Shown here in pieces: positions 1-7,343 of a DNA stretch of 25,849 bases. This stretch comes from Dehalococcoidia bacterium (GTDB lineage Bacteria; Chloroflexota; Dehalococcoidia; UBA2979). The position numbers were made by a program, and so were the translations under genes. Below the pieces are notes generated by a model. That model made no database searches and was not told where the DNA came from. It saw only the letters and a program-made list of their open reading frames with translations. Where the stretch lies: positions 1-25,849 of the forward strand of contig SHYP01000016.1 in the NCBI GenBank assembly GCA_009692725.1, written 5' to 3'. Every line of letters begins with the position of its first letter. The stretch's first letter is position 1.

Positions 1-7
1 CTCCCGA

Positions 8-23
8 TGTTTCACGCGAAACA
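8..23. promoter_or_regulatory. parS-like centromere palindrome
   Basis: The core TGTTTCACGCGAAACA differs by one base from the widely conserved chromosomal parS consensus TGTTTCACGTGAAACA that ParB binds. Including flanks, positions 6-25 form 8-bp perfect arms (GATGTTTC and GAAACATC) around ACGC. It lies about 37 bp upstream of the metE -10 element. It is the only such palindrome I saw in the window. No parA or parB is visible, but only 5 bases of upstream context are available. It could also be an operator for a regulator of metE. Confidence 0.55.
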
Positions 24-60
24 TCCGTGCTAGCCCGCTGGCCCCTCCGAGCGCGCACCT

Positions 61-66
61 TATACT
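61..66 (+). promoter_or_regulatory. Probable metE -10 element
   Basis: TATACT is a near-consensus -10 hexamer in an otherwise very GC-rich stretch. It predicts a transcript start near position 73 and a leader of about 60 nt. That leader contains AAGGAG at 116-121, 11 nt before the metE ATG. No convincing -35 hexamer is seen 16-18 bp upstream. The leader is too short for a cobalamin or SAM riboswitch. Confidence 0.45.
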
Positions 67-132
67 CGTCTCCACGCCCCGACCCGCCCGCCACACGCCG
101 CATCCGCACCGAGGGAAGGAGCCGAAGGCTCT

Positions 133-2424
133 ATGGCACTCGCACACATCGTCGGCTACCCGCGCATCGGCACCCGTCGCGAGCTCAAGCGCGCCACCGA
201 GGCGTACTGGGACGGGCAACTCCCCCGCGACCAGCTCGAGGCCGCCGCACGCGCCCTCCGCCTCGAGGCGTGGACCCGCATGCGCGATGCCGGCGTCGAC
301 CTCATCCCCGCCAACAGCTTCAGCTACTACGACCACATGCTGGACACCACAGCGCTGCTCGGCGCCGTGCCGGAGCGCTACGGCGCGAGTGACGGCCCCG
401 TCGACCTCGATACGTACTTCGCCATGGCGCGTGGCGCGCAGACCGCCGGGCTCGACGTCACCGCCATGGAGATGACCAAGTGGTTCGACACCAACTACCA
501 CTACCTCGTGCCCGAGCTGCGCCCCGGCATGAGCTTCCGCATGGCCACGACCAAGCCGCTCGACGAGTACGCCGAGGCGCGCGCCGCCGGCATCGAGACC
601 GTGCCCGTGCTCGTCGGCCCGCTCAGCTGGCTGCTGCTCGGCAAAGCGCACGACGCTCCGGCCGACTTCGATCGGCTGACGCTGCTGCCCGCCGTGCTCG
701 CGGTCTACCGCCAGGTGCTGGCCGCGCTGCGTGACGCGGGCGCGCGCTGGGTACAGTTCGACGAGCCCGTGCTGGTGCAGGACCGCACCGCCGAGGAGCT
801 GGCCGCGCTGCGCACCGCGTACGAGGCGCTCGCCGCCGAGGCCGGCAGCACGCGGCTGCTGGTGCAGACGTACTTCGGCGACGTCGACGCGGCGTACCAC
901 GCGCTCACCGCGCTGCCCGTCGCCGCGATCGGCCTCGATTTCGTGCGCGGCCGCCGCAATCTCGAGCTGGTGCGCGCGCACGGCCTGCCGGGCGGGAAGT
1001 TCCTCGCCGCGGGCGTCGTCGACGGGCGCAACATCTGGCGCAACGACCTCGACGGTGCGGTCGCGCTGCTGCGCGAGCTGGGCACGCTCGTCGGCCCCGA
1101 CCGCGTGATCGTCTCCACGGCCGGCTCGCTGCAGCACGTGCCGCTCACGCTCGAGCGCGAGACGCGGCTCGACCCGGAGCTACGCTCCTGGCTCGCCTTC
1201 GCGCACGAGAAGGTCGAGGAGGTCGCGACGCTCGCGCGCGCCCTCGACGATGCGAACGCCGCCGCGGACCAGCTCGCGGGCACGCGCGCCGCGCTCGCCT
1301 CGCGCCGCAGCTCGCCGCGCACCAACGACCCTGCGGTGCGCACGCGCGTGGCCGCGACGAGCGACGCCGACTACGCGCGCGCGGGCTCGGTGGTCGATCG
1401 GCGGCGCGCCCAGCGCGCGCGGCTGAACCTGCCGCCGTTCCCCACGACGACGATCGGCTCGTTCCCGCAGACCGACGAGCTGCGCCGCGCACGCCGCCGC
1501 TTCGACGACCACGAGATCGACGAGGCCGCGTACGAGCAGGTGATCCGTGAGGAGATCGCGCGCGTGGTGGCGCTGCAGGAGCAGCTCGGGCTCGACGTGC
1601 TGGTGCACGGCGAGCCCGAGCGCAACGACATGGTGGAGTACTTCGGCGAGCAGCTCGCGGGCTTCGCCTTCACGCGCTTCGGCTGGGTGCAGTCGTACGG
1701 CTCGCGCAACGTCAAGCCGCCGATCATCTTCGGCGACGTCTCGCGGCCCGGCCCGATGACCGTACGCTGGACCACGTACGCGCAGTCGCTCACCGCGAAG
1801 CCGATGAAGGGCATGCTCACCGGCCCCGTGACCGTGCTCAACTGGTCCTTCGTGCGCGACGACCAGCCGCGCGCCGAGACGTGCCGCCAGGTCGCGCTCG
1901 CCATCCGCGACGAGGTCGTCGACCTCGAGGCCGCCGGCATCGCCGTCATCCAGATCGACGAGCCCGCCCTGCGCGAGGGCCTGCCCCTGCGCCGCTCGGA
2001 CTGGGCGAGCTACCTCGGCTGGGCCGTGCCGTGCTTCCGGCTCTCGACGGCGGGCGTGCGCGACGACACGCAGATCCACACGCACATGTGCTACAGCGAG
2101 TTCAACGAGATCATCCAGGCCATCTCCGACCTCGACGCCGACGTGATCTCGATCGAGAACTCGCGCTCCGACGCGGAGCTGCTGGACGTGTTCCGGCGCT
2201 TCTCCTACGACAAGGAGATCGGCCCCGGCGTGTACGACATCCACTCGCCGCGCGTGCCACCGGCGGAGGAGATGACCGCTCGCCTGCGCGAGGCGGTGGC
2301 GGTGCTCCCGCGCGACCTCGTCTGGGTGAACCCGGACTGCGGCCTGAAGACGCGCCGCTACGAGGAGACCGTACCCGCACTCGAGCACATGGTCGCGGCG
2401 GCGCACGCGCTGCGGGCGCAGTAG
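133..2424 (+). CDS. metE: Cobalamin-independent methionine synthase
   Basis: 5-methyltetrahydropteroyltriglutamate--homocysteine S-methyltransferase, a cytoplasmic enzyme that makes methionine by methyl transfer from methyl-tetrahydrofolate without vitamin B12. The 763 residues match the full family length. The N-terminus (HIVGYPRIGTRRELKRA) and the C-terminal barrel (TTTIGSFPQT, IQIDEPALREG) are typical. The zinc ligands are all present: His651 and Cys653 in THMCYSEFN, Glu675 in SIENSRS and Cys736 in NPDCGLKTRRYEE. They match the E. coli ligands 641/643/665/726 with a constant offset of 10, so the enzyme should be active. The ATG start is supported by AAGGAG 11 nt upstream and by alignment to the family N-terminus. 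It appears monocistronic, with its own -10 at 61-66 and a possible terminator hairpin 30 nt after the stop. Confidence 0.97.
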   Translation: MALAHIVGYPRIGTRRELKRATEAYWDGQLPRDQLEAAARALRLEAWTRMRDAGVDLIPANSFSYYDHMLDTTALLGAVPERYGASDGPVDLDTYFAMARGAQTAGLDVTAMEMTKWFDTNYHYLVPELRPGMSFRMATTKPLDEYAEARAAGIETVPVLVGPLSWLLLGKAHDAPADFDRLTLLPAVLAVYRQVLAALRDAGARWVQFDEPVLVQDRTAEELAALRTAYEALAAEAGSTRLLVQTYFGDVDAAYHALTALPVAAIGLDFVRGRRNLELVRAHGLPGGKFLAAGVVDGRNIWRNDLDGAVALLRELGTLVGPDRVIVSTAGSLQHVPLTLERETRLDPELRSWLAFAHEKVEEVATLARALDDANAAADQLAGTRAALASRRSSPRTNDPAVRTRVAATSDADYARAGSVVDRRRAQRARLNLPPFPTTTIGSFPQTDELRRARRRFDDHEIDEAAYEQVIREEIARVVALQEQLGLDVLVHGEPERNDMVEYFGEQLAGFAFTRFGWVQSYGSRNVKPPIIFGDVSRPGPMTVRWTTYAQSLTAKPMKGMLTGPVTVLNWSFVRDDQPRAETCRQVALAIRDEVVDLEAAGIAVIQIDEPALREGLPLRRSDWASYLGWAVPCFRLSTAGVRDDTQIHTHMCYSEFNEIIQAISDLDADVISIENSRSDAELLDVFRRFSYDKEIGPGVYDIHSPRVPPAEEMTARLREAVAVLPRDLVWVNPDCGLKTRRYEETVPALEHMVAAAHALRAQ

Positions 2425-2453
2425 GTAGCGAGCACGCCACGACGCCGCGCGCG

Positions 2454-2475
2454 CCCGGCATGCTGTGCTGCCGGG
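2454..2475 (+). terminator. Hairpin downstream of metE, possible terminator
   Basis: CCCGGCA at 2454-2460 and TGCCGGG at 2469-2475 form a perfect 7-bp GC-rich stem with an 8-nt loop, starting 30 nt after the metE stop. There is no T-run after it, so it could be an atypical terminator or simply an RNA 3' end stabiliser. Confidence 0.3.
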
Positions 2476-2541
2476 GAAACGCCTGGGCCGGAACGCAGCG
2501 CGCGCTGGCGCGTGCCGCAGCGCAGCGGTGGAGGCGGGGCC

Positions 2542-3210
2542 ATGACTGACAGGCCGCCGCTCGCGACGGCGCTGTCTGTGGCGTCCTGCACGCTGCCCGC
2601 GCTGCTGTTCGTCGGCGGCTGCTCATCCAACGAGGCACCAGCACCAGCGCCGACGGCGCGGACCGCCTCCGTTCAGCCGTTCGTGGCGCCGGCGGCGACG
2701 AGCACCGCGCTCACCACACAACCCACACCAGCGACCGCCACTTCCGCGGCGGGCGCGCGGCCGCCGACGGCGACCGCCTCGGCGGCCGCGACCCCTCGGG
2801 ACGCCACGTACGAGGTGGCCGGACGGCTCGTCACGCTGGCCGCCGGCGCGTCCGACGTTCCTGCCGCGCCCGGATCAGGGTCGAGGGTCGTCACCCAGCA
2901 CTTCGGGAACGAGGCGACGGGCGACTTCAACGGCGATGGGCTGCCGGATGTCGGCTTCGTGCTGACGCAGAGCACGGGCGGGAGCGGCACGTTCTACTAC
3001 GCAGTGGTGGCCCTCCGCACGAAGGACGGCTACGTGGGCACCAACGCCGTACTGCTGGGCGACCGCATCGCGCCGCAAACGACGGAGGCGCGCGACGGCA
3101 CGCTAATCGTGAACTACGCGGACCGGAAGCCGGGGGAGCCGATGACCACCCAGCCCTCAGTGGGCGTCTCGAAGTACTTGCGGGTCACGGGCGGCCGGCT
3201 CGCCGAGTAG
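2542..3210 (+). CDS. Putative lipoprotein with Thr/Ala/Pro-rich linker and FG-GAP-like Ca-binding loop
   Basis: Predicted 222-residue exported lipoprotein of unknown function. The N-terminus has a hydrophobic stretch ending in a lipobox (LLFVGGC, lipidated Cys27). A low-complexity Ala/Pro/Thr linker follows to about residue 85, of the kind used to hold a domain away from the membrane. The C-terminal domain contains GDFNGDGLPDVGF, a DxNxDGxxD calcium-binding loop as in FG-GAP or dockerin-type repeats, then a conserved-looking stretch (YVGTNAVLLGDRI, VNYADRKPGEPM, VGVSKYLRV). Similar C-terminal domains occur in envelope lipoproteins of other bacteria, but I cannot assign a role. The ATG at 2542 is chosen because GGAGG at 2530-2534 precedes it with normal spacing; an earlier in-frame start at 2512 would put charged residues ahead of the signal peptide. 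Its last 54 nt overlap a GNAT remnant on the other strand. Confidence 0.8.
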   Translation: MTDRPPLATALSVASCTLPALLFVGGCSSNEAPAPAPTARTASVQPFVAPAATSTALTTQPTPATATSAAGARPPTATASAAATPRDATYEVAGRLVTLAAGASDVPAAPGSGSRVVTQHFGNEATGDFNGDGLPDVGFVLTQSTGGSGTFYYAVVALRTKDGYVGTNAVLLGDRIAPQTTEARDGTLIVNYADRKPGEPMTTQPSVGVSKYLRVTGGRLAE

Positions 3211-3425
3211 CCGCTCGCGCTCCCAGTGCGCCTTCGCGGCCGGCCAGTCGTCGGCGAGGATCGCCATGAAGTGCGTGTCGACGTAGCCGCCGCGGATGAA
3301 GTCAGCGTCGCGGAGCAGGCCTTCGAGGCGGAAGCCAGCCTTCTCGTAGGCGCGGATCGCGCGCGCGTTCGCCGACTCCGGGTCGATGGTCACGCGGTGC
3401 ACGCCAAGCACCTCGGCGGGTCGCG
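3157..3425 (-). pseudogene. Truncated GNAT-family N-acetyltransferase remnant
   Basis: The minus strand encodes about 85 residues that are clearly the C-terminal half of a RimJ/RimL-type GNAT acetyltransferase: VLGVHRVTIDPESANARAI, then AYEKAGFRLEGLLRD and GGYVDTHFMAILADDW. The N-terminal half, including the acetyl-CoA-binding RxxGxG/A motif, is absent. Upstream sequence in the same frame is unrelated and has no suitable start, and the other minus frames reach stop codons near 3492. The reading frame also runs into the 3' end of the lipoprotein gene. Most likely a 5'-deleted pseudogene left by a rearrangement that brought the next gene in. The original substrate cannot be told. Confidence 0.7.
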
Positions 3426-3582
3426 CGCATGGCGCCACGGCGCGCTCCCGCGCGGCAATCGGCCAGGAGCGCGTAAGCGAGGCGACACTTATCATGCTTG
3501 TCGTCGGGGGGTCTCGGGCAGAAGGCGAGGCACGGCCGTTACCACCGAAGAAGCCATCGAGCAGCAGGCGGGCCACGAGGAC

Positions 3583-4122
3583 ATGCTGCTGTCGCTCGCC
3601 CGCGTGGTGGAGCAGGCCGCCGCGGGCGAGCGCTGGGCCCTCACGGGCGCCGCCTCGTGCGCGGTGCAGCAGGTACGCGCAGCCTCGCCCAACCTCGAAC
3701 TGGTGACGACGGCGCGCGGACTGCACGGCCTGGCAGACCTGCTCGGCGTTCCCCCCACGTGGGGGCGCGGCACGCACCTCGCGGCGCAACGGCTGCATTT
3801 CACGCGCAGCGGCGTGCCAGTGTTCGTGTTCGGCGATCCCGTGTTCCATGGCCCCTACGAGTCGCTGGCGCCGATGGAGGTGCCGTCGCTGTGGGACGCG
3901 CGCGCGCACGTCGAGGTCGGCGGGTGCGAGGTGCTCGCAACGCCGCTTGAGTGGGAGCTGCTGCTCGCCGTCGTGCTCGGCGCGGGTCCGCGCATCCAGG
4001 CGCTGTGCACGCACATGCGCGCCGCCGGCTACGATAACCGGCTGCTCGTGCGGCTGCTGCGTGAAGGCCACGTGCAGTCGACCACCGAGGAAGCGGTCTG
4101 GGACCTCCTCGAGCGCCGCTAA
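3583..4122 (+). CDS. Nucleotidyltransferase-like protein, probably catalytically degenerate
   Basis: A 179-residue protein that I recognise only weakly. WALTGAASCAVQQV near residue 17, followed about 10 residues later by NLELVTTARGLHGLADLL, resembles the helix-turn and acidic-strand region of MNT/AbiEii-like nucleotidyltransferases (typically GGxALxLxG...DID). The later part (VPVFVFGDPVF, VEVGGCEVLATPLEWELLLAVVL, then a helical tail) also follows the order seen in that fold. The position of the expected metal-binding DxD reads L-E-L, so if the assignment is right the active site is lost. The start is uncertain: ATG 3583 is the first in-frame ATG close to the recognisable domain, but it lacks a well-spaced Shine-Dalgarno. 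The open frame extends further upstream over the GNAT remnant. A possible -10 (TATCAT, 3490-3495) lies upstream. It ends 9 bp before the convergent PAP2 gene. Confidence 0.5.
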   Translation: MLLSLARVVEQAAAGERWALTGAASCAVQQVRAASPNLELVTTARGLHGLADLLGVPPTWGRGTHLAAQRLHFTRSGVPVFVFGDPVFHGPYESLAPMEVPSLWDARAHVEVGGCEVLATPLEWELLLAVVLGAGPRIQALCTHMRAAGYDNRLLVRLLREGHVQSTTEEAVWDLLERR

Positions 4123-4131
4123 CCGCCTGCC

Positions 4132-4797
4132 CTAGCCTCCCACCGCACGGCGCAACAACGGCCGCAGCGTCGCGGCCGCCGCGAGCACCACGGCGGCCCA
4201 CAGCACGCTCCCGACCGCATCCGACGGCCAGTGCACGCCAGCCCACACCCGCGCGATGCCCGCGAGCAGCACGACCGCGGCCGCGCCGGCGCGCACTGCG
4301 CTCACGTGGCGCGCGGGCACGAGCTCGCTTGCGAGCAGCACCCACAGGCCGAAGCCGAGCGCCATCGTCAGCACGTGGCCGCTGGGGAACGACTCGCTGT
4401 GCACGACCTCGCGCACCTCGAGGCCCGTCGGGCGCGGGCGGTCGATGAGCGGCTTGAGCACGCTCAGCGGCCAGCGCGTGAGCACGACGAGCACGCACAC
4501 GAGCACCGCGTCGCGATGGCCGCGCCGCCACACCAGCACGGCGGCGGCGAGCGCAGCCGCGACCGCCAGCAGCGCGGGGGCGGCGTTCGTGAGGTTCGCG
4601 ACGGGCTCGTACCAGTCGCCGACGCCGTTGATGGCGCGTGCGAGGCCGCGGTCGCCCGGGAAGCTGTCGGCACGCGCGGCGGCCAGGCTGAGCGCAAGCG
4701 CGACCACCAGCAGCACGCACGTGGTCGCCGCGGCGCGCCCGTCGAGCAGGCGGCGGCCGGGGCCGGGCGCGCGGTCGCCGGTGGCGCTGGCCGTCAC
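4132..4797 (-). CDS. PAP2-family membrane phosphatase
   Basis: A 221-residue integral membrane phosphatase of the PAP2 / type 2 phosphatidic acid phosphatase superfamily. These hydrolyse lipid phosphates such as undecaprenyl pyrophosphate, phosphatidate or PG-phosphate at the outer face of the inner membrane. All three signature motifs are intact: K115-x6-R122-P123 (KPLIDRPRP), PSGH at 138-141, and R183-x5-H189-x3-D193 (ARVWAGVHWPSD), the last giving the nucleophile-activating histidine pair. About six hydrophobic segments surround them. The GTG start at 4797 is chosen because it overlaps the stop of the upstream aminopeptidase as GTGA, a classic translational coupling arrangement. A longer open frame exists upstream but is low-complexity Arg/Pro sequence antisense to codons of the neighbour. 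The substrate cannot be told from sequence; bacitracin-resistance UppP-like or PgpB-like roles are possible. Confidence 0.9.
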   Translation of the reverse strand: MTASATGDRAPGPGRRLLDGRAAATTCVLLVVALALSLAAARADSFPGDRGLARAINGVGDWYEPVANLTNAAPALLAVAAALAAAVLVWRRGHRDAVLVCVLVVLTRWPLSVLKPLIDRPRPTGLEVREVVHSESFPSGHVLTMALGFGLWVLLASELVPARHVSAVRAGAAAVVLLAGIARVWAGVHWPSDAVGSVLWAAVVLAAAATLRPLLRRAVGG

Positions 4798-5966
4798 GCG
4801 TGCGGGCGGCGGGACGCGGTGCGCCGAGTCGCGCGGAGGGCGGGGCGAGCCTCGCGGCCGATGCGCTCGAAGCGGGCGCGCAGCTCCGGCAGCGCACGGT
4901 CGAGCTCCGGGAGGCGTCCGAGCATGTGCACGAACAGGCTCACGAGCGCGTCGAGGTCGCCGAGGTGCACCGTCTCGGCGGCGACGCGGCCGCGCGGGCC
5001 GGCGTTGTGGTAGTTGCCGAGCGCGACGCACGCCGCGCCGGTCTGGTAGCCCAGCAGGTCGTAGGCGGTGGCCTCAGTGACGCCGCCGTCCATGAGCTTA
5101 CGCTGGAAGGCGAACGTCGCGTCCTCGGCGGCGAGCTCCTGCGCGAGCGCGGTCATCCAGCGCGTGACGGCCGGGGAGAAGACGTGCATCGCGTCGCCGA
5201 CGCGAATCACCGGGCCGTCGCCCTGGCGCGCACGCCCGCCCGCCTGCGACGAGGTCTCGACGGCGATCACCACGGCGTCGTCCGGGAGCAGGCCGGCGCC
5301 GCTGGCGACCACCGCGCCGCGTAGGCCAACTTCCTCGGCGCGGGTGAACAGGCCGACCAGGTGACCCGGCGGGCGGAACGCGGCCGCGTAGTCGAGCGTC
5401 GCAAGCACGGCGGCGCAGCCGGCGAGGTCGTCGCACTGGCGCGCGAGCACGAGCTCACCGCGGAAGGCGCACGCGGCCACGTCCCAGAGCGCGAGGTCGC
5501 CCGCGCTGGCCTCCGCCTCCGGCGCGAGCCGCGCGCTCGCGCCGGCGATGCGCCCGCGCTCGTCGGCGCGCACGGACTCGATGCGGGCGGTCCCGAGCTC
5601 GGCGCTCCCTGCGGGGTCCGCGGGATCGGCCGGGTACAGGCGCAGCTGCTCACCGCGGCCGTACGTGGCATCGAGGCCGCCGCGGAACTCGAGCTCCAGC
5701 GTGCGCCCGCGGCGCGAGGCGACGACGAAGCCCGGGTGGTCCATATGCGCGCCGAGCACGAGCGCGCGGCCCGCACGGCCACGGCGGTAGGTGACGTAGA
5801 CGTTGCCGTAGGCATCCTCGACGCAGTCGAGCGCGCGCTCAGCGGCGAACTCGCGGATGTGGGCGCGCACGCCGGCTTCGAGGTACGGGGCGGTGGGGAC
5901 ACTCACGATGGCGCGCACGATCTCGCGGAGCGGCGTAGTGGCGGGCAGCGGTCCGCGGGAGGTCAT
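4794..5966 (-). CDS. M42-family metallo-aminopeptidase
   Basis: A 390-residue cytoplasmic aminopeptidase of the M42 (glutamyl aminopeptidase / endoglucanase M / TET) family, which forms large tetrahedral dodecamers that trim peptides. Metal-site residues are visible in order: His74 and Asp76 in AHMDHPG, bridging Asp179/Asp180 in RQCDDLAGC, Glu211/Glu212 in TRAEEVG, Glu237 in AVETSS (often Asp) and His320 near the end of the core in GNYHNAGP. The ATG at 5966 fits the family N-terminus (PLREIVRAIVSVPTAPYLE). TACCAT 7 nt upstream and the lack of a Shine-Dalgarno suggest a leaderless transcript. An upstream in-frame ATG at 6044 would overlap the divergent gene and add unconserved sequence. The stop overlaps the GTG of the PAP2 gene, so the two form an operon, although no shared pathway is obvious. 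Confidence 0.88.
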   Translation of the reverse strand: MTSRGPLPATTPLREIVRAIVSVPTAPYLEAGVRAHIREFAAERALDCVEDAYGNVYVTYRRGRAGRALVLGAHMDHPGFVVASRRGRTLELEFRGGLDATYGRGEQLRLYPADPADPAGSAELGTARIESVRADERGRIAGASARLAPEAEASAGDLALWDVAACAFRGELVLARQCDDLAGCAAVLATLDYAAAFRPPGHLVGLFTRAEEVGLRGAVVASGAGLLPDDAVVIAVETSSQAGGRARQGDGPVIRVGDAMHVFSPAVTRWMTALAQELAAEDATFAFQRKLMDGGVTEATAYDLLGYQTGAACVALGNYHNAGPRGRVAAETVHLGDLDALVSLFVHMLGRLPELDRALPELRARFERIGREARPALRATRRTASRRPHA

Positions 5967-5973
5967 CGGGCGG

Positions 5974-5979
5974 ATGGTA
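5974..5979 (-). promoter_or_regulatory. -10 element of a probable leaderless promoter (aminopeptidase)
   Basis: TACCAT on the minus strand ends 7 nt before the ATG at 5966, the spacing expected when transcription starts at the start codon itself. No Shine-Dalgarno sequence lies between. A mirror-image arrangement drives the divergent rRNA methyltransferase gene 50 bp away. Confidence 0.45.
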
Positions 5980-6029
5980 CACGCGGCAGCGCCGGGGGTG
6001 CGCGATTCGCCGCGGGCGAGCCGGGCGGG

Positions 6030-6035
6030 TACGCT
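6030..6035 (+). promoter_or_regulatory. -10 element of a probable leaderless promoter (rRNA methyltransferase)
   Basis: TACGCT ends 7 nt before the ATG at 6043, and there is no Shine-Dalgarno in the gap. The spacing predicts an mRNA whose 5' end is the start codon. Confidence 0.45.
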
Positions 6036-6042
6036 GCTACGC

Positions 6043-7317
6043 ATGACGATCGAGGCAGTGACAGGGGCACCCGGGGCGCGGCCGCCGGCGCGGCGGCGCA
6101 AGCAGCGCGCGCGCCTCGCAGACCAGCCGCGCGTGCCGATCGAGGTGGAGCTGACCGGATTCGCGGCCGGCGGGCGCGCCGTGGGGCGCGCGCCGGACGG
6201 ACGCGTCGTCTTCGTGGAGCGGGCGCTGCCGGGCGAGTTGGTGCTGGCCGAGATCACGCGCGACGAGCCGTCCTACATCGAGGCGACGACGGTGGAGGTG
6301 CGCCGGGCGGCGCCGGGCCGCGTCGACGCGCCGTGCGCGTACTTCGGGCGGTGCGGGGGGTGCCAGCTCCAGCACGCCGACTACCCGCTGCAGCTGGAGC
6401 TGAAGACGGCGGTCGTCGCGGAGCAGCTGCGGCGCATCGGGCGGTTCGAAGCGGCGCCGCTGGCGCCGATACTCGGCATGGCGGACCCGTGGGGCTACCG
6501 CAACCACGCGCGCTTCACGGTGCGCCGCGACGGCGATGTCGGCTTCATGGAGCACGGCACGCACCGCTTCCTGCGCATCGAGGAGTGCCTGATCGCGCAC
6601 CCGCTGGTGAACGAGACACTGCGCGCGGTGCAGGGTCGGACGATGCAGACCGCGCAGCTGAGTGTGCGGGTGGGGGAGCAGACGGGCGACGTGATGGTGC
6701 AGCCGCGCCTGCGCTGGCGGCCAGGCCGCGGCCGTCACGTCGCGAGCGGACAGGTGACGTACGAGGAGGAGCTGGGCGGCGCGCGCTTCCGCGTGTCGGG
6801 GTCGGCGTTCTTCCAGGTGAACACGCGGCAGGCGGAGCGCCTGGCCGCGCTCGTCATCGAGCGCGTGCTGGCGGCACGGCCGCACGTCGTCGCGGACGCG
6901 TACGGGGGCGTGGGCACGTTTGCGGCGCTGCTCGCGCCGCACGTCGCGCACGTGCTGACCATCGAGCAGTCGGTGGCGGCGGGAGACGACGCCGCCGTGA
7001 ACCTGGCCGCGCACGAGCACGTCGAGCGGCGCGTGGGCTCGGTGGAGGCGCTGCTGCCCGGGCTGGAGCCGGCGCCCGACGTGGTGATCGTCGACCCGCC
7101 GCGCGTGGGGCTCCAGCCGGTAGTGGTGAGCGCGATCCTCGAGTCGCCCGCGCGGCGGCTCGTGTACGTGTCGTGCGACCCCGCAACGCTCGCGCGCGAC
7201 CTGCGCCTGCTCGTCGATGGCGGGTTCGCGCTCGTCGACGTACAGCCCGTGGACATGTTCCCGCACACGCAGCACATCGAGTGCGTCGCGACGCTTGACC
7301 GGGTGTCAGCCTCCTGA
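6043..7317 (+). CDS. RlmD/RumA-family RNA (uracil-C5) methyltransferase
   Basis: A 424-residue SAM-dependent methyltransferase of the RlmD/RlmC/TrmA class, most likely making m5U in 23S rRNA. After a basic tail comes a TRAM domain (about 32-92, VELTGFAAGGRAVGR), then the [4Fe-4S] cysteines Cys98, Cys104, Cys107 (CAYFGRCGGC) and Cys182 (EECLIAHP), as in RumA. The SAM loop is DAYGGVGTF near residue 284, followed by Asp351 in DPPRVGL and the nucleophile Cys378 in YVSCDPATLARDL. The ending (VDMFPHTQHIECVATL) is characteristic. The exact target (U747, U1939 or tRNA U54) cannot be settled from one sequence, so I give no symbol. The start is ATG 6043, supported by the leaderless-type -10. A 26-nt gap to maf suggests a two-gene operon. 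Confidence 0.92.
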   Translation: MTIEAVTGAPGARPPARRRKQRARLADQPRVPIEVELTGFAAGGRAVGRAPDGRVVFVERALPGELVLAEITRDEPSYIEATTVEVRRAAPGRVDAPCAYFGRCGGCQLQHADYPLQLELKTAVVAEQLRRIGRFEAAPLAPILGMADPWGYRNHARFTVRRDGDVGFMEHGTHRFLRIEECLIAHPLVNETLRAVQGRTMQTAQLSVRVGEQTGDVMVQPRLRWRPGRGRHVASGQVTYEEELGGARFRVSGSAFFQVNTRQAERLAALVIERVLAARPHVVADAYGGVGTFAALLAPHVAHVLTIEQSVAAGDDAAVNLAAHEHVERRVGSVEALLPGLEPAPDVVIVDPPRVGLQPVVVSAILESPARRLVYVSCDPATLARDLRLLVDGGFALVDVQPVDMFPHTQHIECVATLDRVSAS

Positions 7318-7343
7318 CGGCACGCCCACCGAGGGGTCACGCG

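Noticed and set aside
67..132. Possible riboswitch before metE
   Set aside because: Only about 60 nt of leader, with no cobalamin-box or SAM-riboswitch features.
1180..2406. 408-codon open frame on the minus strand
   Set aside because: Antisense to the conserved catalytic half of metE; composition is that of a shadow frame.
5967..6044. Upstream ATG for the M42 peptidase
   Set aside because: Would overlap the divergent methyltransferase start and adds unconserved residues.
5361..7298. 645-codon open frame on the plus strand
   Set aside because: Runs across two real genes in the wrong frame and is Gly/Ala/Arg repeat-like.
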